Made by a program: the position numbers and the translations under genes. DNA of 64,000 nucleotides from Heterocephalus glaber (Eukaryota; Chordata; Mammalia; Rodentia; Bathyergidae), in assembly GCF_000247695.1 (NCBI RefSeq), contig NW_004624747.1, positions 10,211,192 to 10,275,191 of the forward strand. Reading direction: 5' to 3'. The notes below the pieces were generated by a model, which did no database searches, was not told where the DNA came from, and worked only from the letters and a program-made list of their open reading frames with translations. Below, piece after piece: positions 27,501 through 39,500 of this stretch (its first letter is position 1; each line of letters starts with the position of its first letter).

Positions 27501-30500
27501 AGCATCATTAATTAAACAGGGTATCTTCCTCCAGTATATGTTTCTGGCCTCTTTGTCAAAGATCAGATAGCTAAATGTCAAGGGACAATAAATTTATTAA
27601 TTTTTTTAATGGTAGCAAAGTTTATTTGAAAAAGTAAAAGTGAAGAGTAAGGAGAAACTGGCTCTGCAAGGCAAACTTGGGCCAAGTAAAAGAGGAAAAA
27701 ACAAGATAAAAGTACACCCTGGAGGACGAAGAGCTGGGCCCTTGTGAGGAAAGCCATGATAACAAGCTCTTCATGGCATCTGTGTCCTTTTATGTCATCC
27801 AAATCTCTAGGAAATCCACAATAATTTTTATATACAGGTACTGAGAGGCATAAGATACACTAAATTTAAAGATTTAAGATTCATGCCAGGCATGGTGGTG
27901 CACACCTGTATCCCAGCACTTGGGAGTCTGAGGCAGGAGGATTGCTGCAAGTTCCACCCTAGCTTGAGCTATATAGTGAATTTAAGACAGTTTGGACAAG
28001 ACCTGTCTCAACAAACAAAAAAAGATTCAGTATCAGAAATTTTAAAGTGGAAATTAAATGCCAAAGCTAAATTACTCCAACTCCAGTGGCCCACCACCAC
28101 ATCACAAGGTATCTCATATAGTCTTAAGAGAAAGCACAAGGGCCGGGGATTTAGCTCAGTGGCACCATGCCTGCCAAGCACAAGGAACCTGAGTTAGATT
28201 TCCAGTACTGTGGGAAACAAAAGAGAAAGCACAGATTTGACACCCACTGAAGTCCACACCTAGGACCAACAACACTAGGCTTCCCAGTATCCTTCTGGCA
28301 CATGCTTGGCAAACCTCAGGTTTTTTTTCTCTTTTGTTTAGAGCAGACTGTAAAGATGCCTTATAGGAACGTGGCAGGTGGCTGGGGTCAACAATGGCAA
28401 GAGCGAGAATGATGCAGTCTAGGCAAGCCTGAGGAAGAGCTGAAGCTTCTTAGTTGCCCCTCAACAAATAGTACATGTCTCCTGCCTTCTGCCACAGTGT
28501 GCCCAGTCCCCTTCCGTGCCACCAGCCCAGAGGGAGGCCTGGGGTTTCTCCCTCCTGGGAAGGGCAGTGTCCCACATCAGGGCCAACCAGTCAACCTAGC
28601 ATTTCCAGAGTTGTGGGGCAACGTACGTGAAGAAGGGGATAGGCTGCACCAGTTTCAGGTCTGGCTCCTTCTCCTGCACAAGTAGCGCCTGCCTCTTCTT
28701 TCGCAGTCCCAGGGCCTCATCTACAATGGCTTGTGTCTCAGCTGCACTCACTGACACATCATGAATCGACATGTCACTGGAAATGTTTAAGACAGAGAAA
28801 AAACACAAGGTCGTAAACTAGAGCCAAGGCTGAAATTACAGATAGGGATGTACTTAAGTTAATACCGTTTAATATGTACTGATTCTTCCTGCATATAAAA
28901 TAACCACTTGGGTCTGGCTTCAAATGGGCAGTAATTAGCATTCTTAATATCCACATACATTGGAAATGACTAACACCCATGGCTCCTTCCAAACGTACAA
29001 CTGGGCAGAGAAAGGATTTTCAGATGCATTAACAATATCACTAAAAAGCCACAGAAAATAAAATCATGCTCTCATTTATAGAAAGTTTTAAAAGAATTTA
29101 TCCCATACTGCCCACCCGAACAAAAAGTCACTAGATAAACCAAGCTTACCAAAATCAATAGTGTTCCCCCAAAATAAAAAGGTTAGAGGCTTTGAGGCCT
29201 CAGATCCCTCACCCCCACAGTCATACTCTGCCTGAGGTGACACCTGGCCCTCCTGCTCAGGCTGTCCTGATGCCTTCCAGCCAGGATACCCCACATAGCC
29301 ACTCTTTTAGGGACTAAAATATCTAATGTGTCTGTCATCTCCTCCAAGTTTAGTTCTCTCAGGGCAGATGTAAACACAGACACAAACTCTGGGGGACAGA
29401 CACTGAGATAAACAACTACTAAGCCCCAACAGGTGAGTTCCAGGAGCCAAGGAACACCAGAGGGCAAGAGGAGTTGGCTTGGCTGGGGGCTGAGGAGGGC
29501 AACTAGAGCTCAGAAAGCTACAGAGGCAACACCTAGGAGTGGGAAAGTGCAGGAGCGGCAATGGCAAGACAGGTGAAAGGCTGGGAAGATGGCAGAACAG
29601 ATTAGTATACAGCGGGAGCCCAGGTGAGGAGACAGGATAGTGCACATGGAGCCAGTCCAGGAATCCACCAATGTCAGGGGACACCTCTAACAAAAGGAGC
29701 CTGGGAAGGGAAAGTAGGAGGTAAGAACAGAGAACCATGGGACCAAGTTACAAATGACCTCTTGAGCAATGCAGGTGGGTGTGGGATTTGTTCTGGAGGC
29801 AAGGCAGGAACAACCCAAGATTTTGGAACACTGAGCTTTGACAGTACTGGAAACAAAACTTCGCAAAGGGAAAGGAAGCAAGGTGAGCAGCACCTTGTCA
29901 AAGTAGGTAGTCACAAGCACCTAGAGAAGAGCTAGCAAACACTAAGAGCTGGTAGGGCAGTAAGAAAAGAGCAACGATTTGTTCTCAGCTTCAGGAGGAA
30001 TTGCTGATATCAGGCATACTTGAGAGATAAACAAGGCAGGTCAAAGTATGACCTTGATGAGGAACAGGCCAGATGACAAAGACCTGCAGTTCAGAGGCTC
30101 CAAATGCGAGGAGGTCAGAACTTGAGAGAAGAGAAGAATCAGGTGCACTTTGACATTCGCCAATCACGTATGAACAGGCAGAATATTTACCATTTGAGAA
30201 ACATCACGAGTGAGTCCTTCTGGAGACAAGGCTGCTCCTCAAAGATCTTCTCCTTGAGAACCAGCCCTTTGCTGTACCGGCAATCCTTCTCCAATGCTTT
30301 GCAGATGAAGTACAGACATGCTGGCAGTAAAACAAACAGTTTAGACCTTCTAAGACTGCACTCAGAAGCTCTTGTCTTGCCAGTTAACATTTAAAAAGTG
30401 TTCCCACTATAGAATCAGAAATGCATGATAATAACAATAATAATAGGATATCACTTTAACCAATTCAATCAGGAAAGATTTCTGAGACTGTGATAACCAA

Positions 30501-33500
30501 AGTAGATAAGGTACTACACAGTGAACAAACCCAAACACTGCCAGCAGATAATAAACTTTATAACCTTTTTACAGGCCCTCAAACCAGCAAACTCACTTAC
30601 AGGAATTGCAGCAAAAATCTACAGGGCTCACAGCTATCAGCTACTGCCTAACTGGAAAACAACCTTCAAAAAAAATCTGGTTAGTACTCTGTTCTACCAT
30701 GGAGGCGTGGTTAAGTGAAATTTGGTGAATCCACACACTGGGTTGTCAAGTAGGGGGTCACTGACCAGAGAGAGGAGGCCAAAATATAGCAATGGGCAGA
30801 GGGAGGGGACAAAACAAGTGAATTCACATGTACATATTTAACTACCTTCTTTTATTGTTTACTGTATTTTCCAATTTTTCTTCTTTTTTCTCTTTTTAAA
30901 AACTGGTCTTACAATTATTGCCTACAATTTAAGACATATACATCATTCATGTTAATGTAATACAGAGTCTTCTCAAGCTGTTGATCTGGAAAACCTGAGC
31001 AAATTCTGGCTCCACCAGGAGTGAAAACAGTAACAGGAAAACTAATGCACAAATAAAAATGGGATGGTGCAGGCTCAGGAAACTATAATGTGAGTTATAA
31101 AAGCCTTTAACATTTACAGGTAGGGGGCCGGGGATTTAGCTCAGTGGGGCCGCACCTGCCTTGAAAGCGAAAGGTTCTGAGTTTGATCCCCTGTACCAAA
31201 ATAACAATAGCAAACATTTCTAAGTAGGAGCAGCCCATGGTAAACAGTATCACAGTGGTCTCCAGAAACTGTGCTGCCAGGTCTCACCAGAGAACACATT
31301 GGGAAATGGCACAGTGCAAGGAGTACCCACTCCAGTCTGCCTAGGCACTGGGACTACCATCGTCCCCTGCTATACTTCTCAATTTGAACATAGCTAATTG
31401 CAAGTCACTCCTACCAAAAATAAGCAGAAAAAGAAGGAACAGGGGATTAGGAGCAAAAGAAGGAGAAATAAAGTGGAGATCTGGGCATAGAAGCCCTGGG
31501 AAAGAAGAAAGTGATAAACTCCTGGCACACCATATTTTAGGAGCTGGGAGGCCTGCACACAATGTTCAGCAGGAGCCACACCCCCAAGGCATGAAAAGGC
31601 TGTGCAACCTGTGCATAGGAACAGGTCTGCACAGTCCCAGCATGGGTCACAGCAACAGAGCTGCTTAGTAGACAGCAAATGGTGCCTGCAAATAGGCAAA
31701 TTGGGACATGCTTTCTCCTTGACCACAGTAGGACAATTGTGCTGGGACTCAGGTGGAAATGAAGAACATATTATTAGATTTAAAAATAATAATAATAATC
31801 CTCATTATAAAGCTGCAAAGCACTTGGCTGAATTGTATTTGTTCTAGTGTTTTGTGGAAGGTAGATGTGTGGGCAATGAAATTAGGTATTTAGCTAAGGA
31901 GATTCCTAAGCAAAGTGTTATGAAATTGGATATTTAGCTAGGGAGATTTCTAAGCAAAATATGTCATGGTTTCTCCTGACTGCTTTTAGTCAGCCCTGTA
32001 TATACACAAGTTCTGCACTGGCAGATTCAACCAACCACAGACTGAAAATATTTGGGAAAAAAATTGTATCTAGGGCCAGGGATTTAGTTCAGTGGTTCCA
32101 CCGCCTGCCTCTCAAGCACAACGACCCGAGTTTGATCCCCAGTACCAAAAAAAAAAAAAATTGTGTCTATACTGAATATGTAGTTTTCTTGCCCTTATTC
32201 CCTAAAAATTATACTCTAACAACAATTTATTTATTTTTAAATTGTGTTTGGTATTGTAAATAATCTAGAGAAGCCAGGTGTGGTGGCACACACCTGTATT
32301 CTAGCACTTAGGAGGCTGAGGCAGGAAAATCACCCTGAGCTACATAGTGAGTTCAAGGCCAGCCTGAACTAATAGTGAGACCTTGTCTCAAGAAAAAAAA
32401 AATCTAGAGATGATTTAAAGACAAAACAAAACAAAAAATGTAAAAGTAAAAGAGGAATTAGAATGGATTTAAAGTAGAAGAGAGATTACCAAGGACTTGA
32501 GAAGGGTGCCAGGGGAGACTTTGGAAGTTTCTTTATTTCACCTATTTGGAAGGAAGTGTCTAGCCTATGTCTGTCCCATGGAAGCACATAACTTATCTGG
32601 TAACAACAGATCCACAGATGGAGAGGAATTTTGCTTCAGGATTAATTACATCTTTAGTCTCACCCATATATGAGTTAGATGTTTAGAGAAGACTTTGACA
32701 CTAGAGTTGTTGCTAAGATGAGCTTTAGGGGATGCTAGAATAGAATGAGTGTATTTTGCATATGAGAAGGACCTGAATCTTGGGAGAACTAGGGGCAGAA
32801 TACTATAGACTGGATGTGTCTCTGTAAAGTTTTTATGTTGAAGCTCTAATCCTTAATGTGATGATATCTGAAGGTAGGGCCCTTGGCAAAGTAATTAGAC
32901 TTAGATAAAATCTACAGCATACTCTCACTATGTGTGTCAGAGAGGTGAGGACACAACAAGAATGTGGCCCTCTGGAAATCAAGGAGAGGGCTGAGGCCAG
33001 ACACCAAATCTGCTAGTACCTTGATCTTAGACTTCCCAGCCTCCAGAACTATGAGAAATAAGTTTCATTACTTAAGGTATTCAGTCTATGGTATTTTGCT
33101 ATACAGCCCAAACTGACTAAGACACAGAAGATGGGATAATGCAGGGATAAAATGAGATAGGCAAAGGGGAAACCCGTTCTCAGTTACATGCTTACTACTA
33201 CAAAGTATCTGATAAATCAAGAAAGACAAGTAGAATAAAGCAAAGATGTAGAAACATTTCCATTCTCTCTGATGGACTGGCTCAACGCCTGTCTGTTTCT
33301 TCTTCTTTTTTTTTGGAACTGGGGATTCAATTTAGGACCTTACGCTTGTAAGGCAGGCACGGCGCCACTAAGCTAAATCCCCAGCCCTTCAAAGCCTCTT
33401 AATGTCAACTTTTGCTCCCAGCTTACACAAGCCACTCTCCCTCCTTTATCCCAAAAAGCACAGGCAAATGAAGAAAATATCAACTCTAACTTACTTGTAT

Positions 33501-36500
33501 AATCACTGAGGGTGTACAGGACAGTGATGAGGTTGTCCAAGCAGGGCCAGTGGTCAGGATTGCACTGCAGCCCTTCCTCAAAGGCATGGCGAGCCAGGGG
33601 GAGCCGGATTAGCCTCAGGGCCACATGTCCAATTTTATACCAAAGGTTGACATCCGTGGAGTCCAGCATCACTGCCTGGAAGCAGCACAAGCAGAGGGTG
33701 TGCACATACACAAACACACAAACACACACACACACGCACACACAGGCACACACAGACACATCAGTTGGAGCTCTTGCTGATCAGACACCCATGGGGACTG
33801 GAAGGGCACAACATGGGCCTAGCCACTCTAACTCAGAGAAATGCCAAATTGGCATAACTGCCTTATAACTAACAAGGTCAACTCATCTTTTCTACAAGCA
33901 GACATTTCCAATACTCAGAGAAATGACACATAAAAAGTTACATAAACCAATTTATTTGGCTCAGAACACCTTCTTGATATACTGTCAATATAAACATTTG
34001 TATATCTAATAAGTAAAAGAAGTGAAAGGAGTAGAATGAAGAGAAAATATGGAATCTTAGTGTAACTTTAGAAAGGGTATATGCTTCTAGGAGACTTTAG
34101 TTCACATCCCTGCTCCAACACTGACTAGCGCAATGATCTTGAACCTCTGTTCTCTCGTCATAACATAAGAATGAAGATATTTTCCTTGCAAAGTGGTATA
34201 AGTATCCATAGAAAGCAATTATCACAGTGTCTGACACATTAGAGATGCCCACAGAGACAGTGATGGTAATACAGAAATTATGGCAGCACTATTATGACTG
34301 ATCCAAGAAGTTAGGCTCTGTCTGCACACTCGTATGCATACTAACTCACTTAATTTTCACAACTATCCTTTCTTGGGCTAGGGATTTAGCTCAGTGGTTC
34401 CGCCACCTGCCGGGCACAGACCCAAGTTCAATCCCCAGGACCCAAGTTCAATCCCCAGTACCAAAAAAAAAACCCAACAACTATCCTTTCTTATTATTCC
34501 CACTACAGTGATGTAGACCTGGAGGTGCCCACGGTCACAAGGCACGGGGTGGGAGAAAAAGAATTCACACGCAGGCGTCTGCACTCCTGCCCCTGCCCCA
34601 TCCCTGATCTCCAGGCCTGTTTCCTCACTGTCACCCACCGGCGAGGGCCTCAGGCCCTACAACTTGGTGACCACTGATATAAACTTTTCTGTTTAGCTGC
34701 CAAGACCACAACCCTATTCCCCCAACCAAGAATTTTCAAAATTATGAGGGAGCTGAGCAACGACCAAAACCCTACCTCCAGGTAGAACTCCATGGCTGTG
34801 TCCAGATCCTCTCGCTGAGCTGCCAACTGGGCCAGGTTCTTATATGTGGAATATTTCAGTATCAGTCCAGGGTGTTTCAATCCCTCTTTCTCATCACCAG
34901 ATGAAACTGCCTGTGAGCAAATCAAATAGGAGCAGAAGTGATACCTAGGCCCTAAAACCTCAGGAAGCGGTCAGCAGAATACCTGCTTTCCAGGCTAGCC
35001 TTTGCCATGAGCCCTTCAGCCACTCCAGTGGCAGCCTCCAAGGGAAAATTGAAGCATGCATATGTCCTTAGAAGACCCCTCCAGCAATAATCTCACAGAA
35101 AAGAAAGGCTAGACCACCACAGGTATTTTGCAGGAGTATGAGCATCAATAGTGACCACAAGAATCCTCCCAACCAACCATTACCAGCACACTTTCAGGCT
35201 CAGGCATGGATAGTGACATTTATAGCATCGGCAAGGCAGCCCAGCCAGAAGCTCCCTGCTGCAGGACTGAAGACAGAGGACAAAGTGTGAGGAGTCTTTC
35301 TGGAGGCAGCTAGTAGGTCTGGAGCTTCATTCCAGAGACCCCTGAGATTAGGAGTCAAGGGGCTGAGTTCCCAACTCTATAATTCCTCACAAAACCATAC
35401 AAAAATTACTTTAACATCTCAGTGACCTCTGAAATAGGACAATAATTCCTAACATGAAATCAAAAGTAAACATAAGATGAAACAGCATAAGGATTATAAA
35501 CATTATTACAGAAAGCTATAGTTTCTAGGGCCGGGGATTTAGCTCAGTGGTGCTGTGCCTGTCTTACAAGCACAAGGTCCTGAGTTTGATCCCCAGTACC
35601 AAAAAAAAAAAAAGAAAGTTACAGCTTCCATGACCCACTCCACCATGGGCTGACAGGGAAGACCCACTCCTGAAACATTCCCAGCACCCGGCTCAATATA
35701 TATGGAATAAGTTCTTTTTTCCCCCTCTGGGCCCTCACTCACTTCCTACCAAAGAGTGTATGGCAGATAACAATTCCCATGCCTCTAATTCTAACACATT
35801 ATAACCACCAACCAAGAATCTTGACAAGCTATATAATTGGGAAGAGAAAAAAATACTTTGAGTGAAAGGATAGGCACTTTCTGCAGACAATCAGAATTCA
35901 GATTCTGCCTTATGGGAGACAGAAAACATCCAGGGATGGGGCTTGAGACATAAACCTGTAGGGCTGTAGGGTACTGTGCTCAAGTGAAATATTGTGTAGA
36001 CCAAAAGAATGCCCACGTAGCCTGTTTGCTTCCTTAATGCACATTGTCTGTGTTTGGGCAGCTAAACACAAGTTTTTCCTCCTAATGAAATATATACCTT
36101 CCTAAGTCAGTTTCAGGTTGAGACCAACTTCCAAACCTATGACATGGCCAACTTAAGGCCTAATATCCTCACTACTAGCCTGGTCTCCACACTGGGACCA
36201 CCTCCTGCCCTGCCTGTCCTTCTGCTGTTGCCAGTGTCCCCAACCTTTTTCTCTCTGTTCAAAGGTTTTCACCATTTGGGCACAATGGTATGCCTATAGT
36301 TCCAACTACTCAAGGACTGAGACAGGAGGATCACTTGAGCTCAGGAATTCAAGACCACCCTGGGTGGGAAACACAAGTTCCTGCTGAATGGAAGGAAAGG
36401 GGAGAAGAAAGAGAAGGAAGGAGGGGAGAGGAGGAGAGGGAAAGGGGAGGAAAGAAAAAAAGGAAGGAAGGAAGAAAGGAAGGAAGGAAGGAAGGAAGGA

Positions 36501-39500
36501 AAGGAAGGAGGGAGGGAAGGAGGGAGGGAAGGAGGGAAGGAAGGAGGGAGGGAGGTGGAGGAGGGTGGGGAGAGGGAAGGGAGAGAGAGAAAGTAAAGGA
36601 AAAGAAAAGAATAAAGAAAAGACAAGACCATCACATTCTTACACAGACTCACTGAATTCATGGTCTGTTACTCAAACAGCATTTGCCAAAATGTACTGCC
36701 AACAGGACCTTTAGGTATTAGAAAACAATAGGCTCCAGTCCTGGCTCTAGTAAGCATGGATTCACTTATAAGCACAGATTTGAGCCATCAAGCCCTCACT
36801 AAGCCTCAGTTCTCAAATCTGTAAAATAGGAACTCCCCTACCTACTAGGCAGAGTGGCTGTGAAGATTAAGTAACAGGCACTTACTTAGAACTTACTTGC
36901 CTTGTATCTAGATGCCCTCCCCCAAAGCCTTATACAGCCATGGGTGGGGCTATTCTAAGGTGGCTGGATCTAGGGTTGGTGATGCTGGGATCAAGGATGT
37001 GATGCTAGGATTAAGGCTACCCTAAAGGTGGGTAGCCTAGATAAAATATAAGAGACAGAGAGTTACTTGTCATTGCTTGTTGCTTGCCACCTTCTGCCTG
37101 CCTGTTCTTCAATGCCCCTTTGCCGTGCCACCCTGCCTTGCAGCCAGCCAACTGTGAACTGAAACCTCTCTACAAACTGTGGGCTATAATAAACCTTTCC
37201 TCCTATAACTTTGGGTGTTGGGTTTTTTGTCTCAGCAAAGAAAAAAGTAACTAAGACACTTACTACGAATCCAGAACTGCTCTTCGCGCTTCACTGAATT
37301 CACTCAATCCTCACAAGACCCCAAAAGGCAGATACAGGTAGGGAAAATGACAGGCACAGAGGTCTCCAAGGTCACCCAGCCAAGAAATGAGAGTCTGAGG
37401 TAAGAGAGCCCTCCTGCTTCCCACCACGGCACACTGCCTGGTCCGCCGCTGCCTCACCTCCCGCAGCAGGCGCGCCTCCAGAAGCTCATGATAGGCTTTG
37501 GCAGACTCCTCAAACCGATCATGTTTCTGCAGATCCAGGGCCTTGTGGTATAAGGCAAAAGCCTCTGCTTCCTGCAAACCAAGACAGGAGACATTTTCAC
37601 ACAACACTAAGGTTTGTCTTTTTCAAACCAAAAATGTACATGTGGGGAGCTATAGTCATGACCGTGTTAATTAGCAAAAGCCGCACCCTCTACAGTTGAG
37701 ACAACTCTAACTCTCCAATCTGCCAGAAGCTAATCACTGGGAGAAGAGCCCCTCTCCAAACACTCTAAGAAGACACAAGTGATATAGGCATGAATAGTGC
37801 AAGCTACAGCGAAAACCACACGGAGAGCCACATAGACTCAGACCATGCCAAAGTATGAGCCCAGTGACCCATTTTGGGTGAAACCAGAAAAGTAGCCACA
37901 CAGGCTACAGAAACCCAGAGAAGCTGAGTGTGTGCCACTGTATTAAATACATATTTGGTCTTTGTCCATGGTTCCTGAGGTGGAGCTTCGAAAACCCTTA
38001 GAGTTTCCTAAGTGATGGGGTATGTTAAGGTTTAAATATGAAGTGTCTCCCAAAGACTCATGTATGGAGGGCTTGATCCCCAATGCAACAACATTCCAAG
38101 GTGGGCCCTAGAAACATGACTGGACCGAGGGTACTAGCCTCATCAATGGATTAGCCACTGATGAGTTCACAGCTGAGTGGGCTATTCGGAGGTGGGGTCA
38201 GTTGGAGGAAGTAAGTTACTGGGCTATGCCTTTGAAGGGTACATCCTGCCCCAGCCCCTTCCTCTCTCTCTGGCTCTTCTGTTCTCTGTTTCCTGACTGC
38301 TATGATATGAGCAGCTTTCCTCTCTCATGTCCTTCTGCCATGATGTTTCTAACCTGGAGTCAGCCAATCGTGGATGAAACCTCTGAAATCATAAGCCAAA
38401 ACAAACCTTTTCTCCTTTAAGTGTATATGTCGGGTATTTTGTCACAGAAACAAAAAGCTAACAATATCTTTTGTTATTCATAACAAGCAAGCCCCTTTCA
38501 AGCAGACCTGAGTTTATGTTAATGAGATTATAGGTGGGGTCCCCTAGATTGCTTCAGGATTGGGCTGGTAGCCAGAAGAATCAACCATGATTAAGGGGTT
38601 GGAACTTCCAGTTCTTTCATCCCACCTTCAACCTTCAGAGAGGGGAAAAAGGCTGGAGATTGAGTTGATCACATGATTTAATCTATCATGCCTGTGTAAC
38701 AGAACTAAAGGATGGGGTCTGGAGAGCTTCCGAGTCGAGAAACAATGCATCAAGGTGCCAGGAGGGCAGTGCACAAGAGAGACCATGGAAACTCTATGCA
38801 CCAGCCCCTCTACCCCACCCTATGCATCCCTTCCATTTGGCTGGTCCTGGGTTGTGTCCTTTCCAAGAAACTGTTCAATGTAATTCAAGTGCTTTCCTGA
38901 GTTCTGTAAGCTATAAGAGCAAATTATTAAACCTAAAGCAGGTAAGAGGTAAGAATCTCTGACTTTATTGCCAGGCCAGCAGAAATATGGGCATCCTGGC
39001 ACTCAGTCTCTGCAACTGGTATCTGAAGTAAAGACAGTCTAGTGGGACAGAGCCATTGTCCTACTTGTGGAGTCTCACACCAATTCAGGATGGTTAGTGC
39101 CAGGATTGACTAAACTGTAAAGCACTCAGTTGGTGTCTTAAGAGTTGAACTTTGGTTGGTGGTGGGCAAAACCACCTCATATATTTGATGTCAGAAGTGC
39201 TATGAGTAGAAATAATTTGATATGAACATCATTTCCACTGCTTTCTTTTATTTTTTGTTTTCCTCAGTGCTAGACAATGAACCTAGGGCCTCACACATGC
39301 TAAGAATACACTCAATCACTGAGCTACACACCCCACTCTGCACTGTTTTCTACTCTCAGTCTTAACCTTATCATTGCCTGGGGAAGGTGGCAACCGCCTC
39401 CAACATTCCCACTCTATCACACTAACACTGTTGTTTGTTTGTTTATTTTTGGTTGTATGAGACAAGGTCTCATTTTTTTCAGACTGACCTTGAACTCACT

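Larger units (their letters stand above)
26105..27580 (-). mobile_element. L1 fragment, 3' part of ORF2, old
   Basis: Minus-strand frames read the L1 ORF2 C-terminal region in order: [52 protein letters not shown], then [12 protein letters not shown]. Frameshifts break it. A reverse ID (26210-26297) and a reverse B1 (27108-27225) interrupt it. It lies in CABIN1 intron 8 in the same orientation as the gene. Confidence 0.85.
30321..33494 (-). other. CABIN1: CABIN1 intron 6
   Basis: Holds three ID, one B1 and one ancient repeat. The stretches 30321-31124, 31205-32070 and 32403-32809 show nothing I recognise, apart from the tandem aggtatttagctaaggag/ggatatttagctagggag pair near 31884 and 31926. 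Confidence 0.6.

Noticed and set aside
29307..29738. 143-codon minus-strand frame, Leu/Pro/Ser-rich
   Set aside because: It lies in CABIN1 intron 7, has low-complexity composition and no recognised domain or splice context.
36290..36714. Open frames of 106-121 codons rich in Lys, Glu, Gly or Ser, Phe, Pro
   Set aside because: They are translations of the GGAA microsatellite on both strands.
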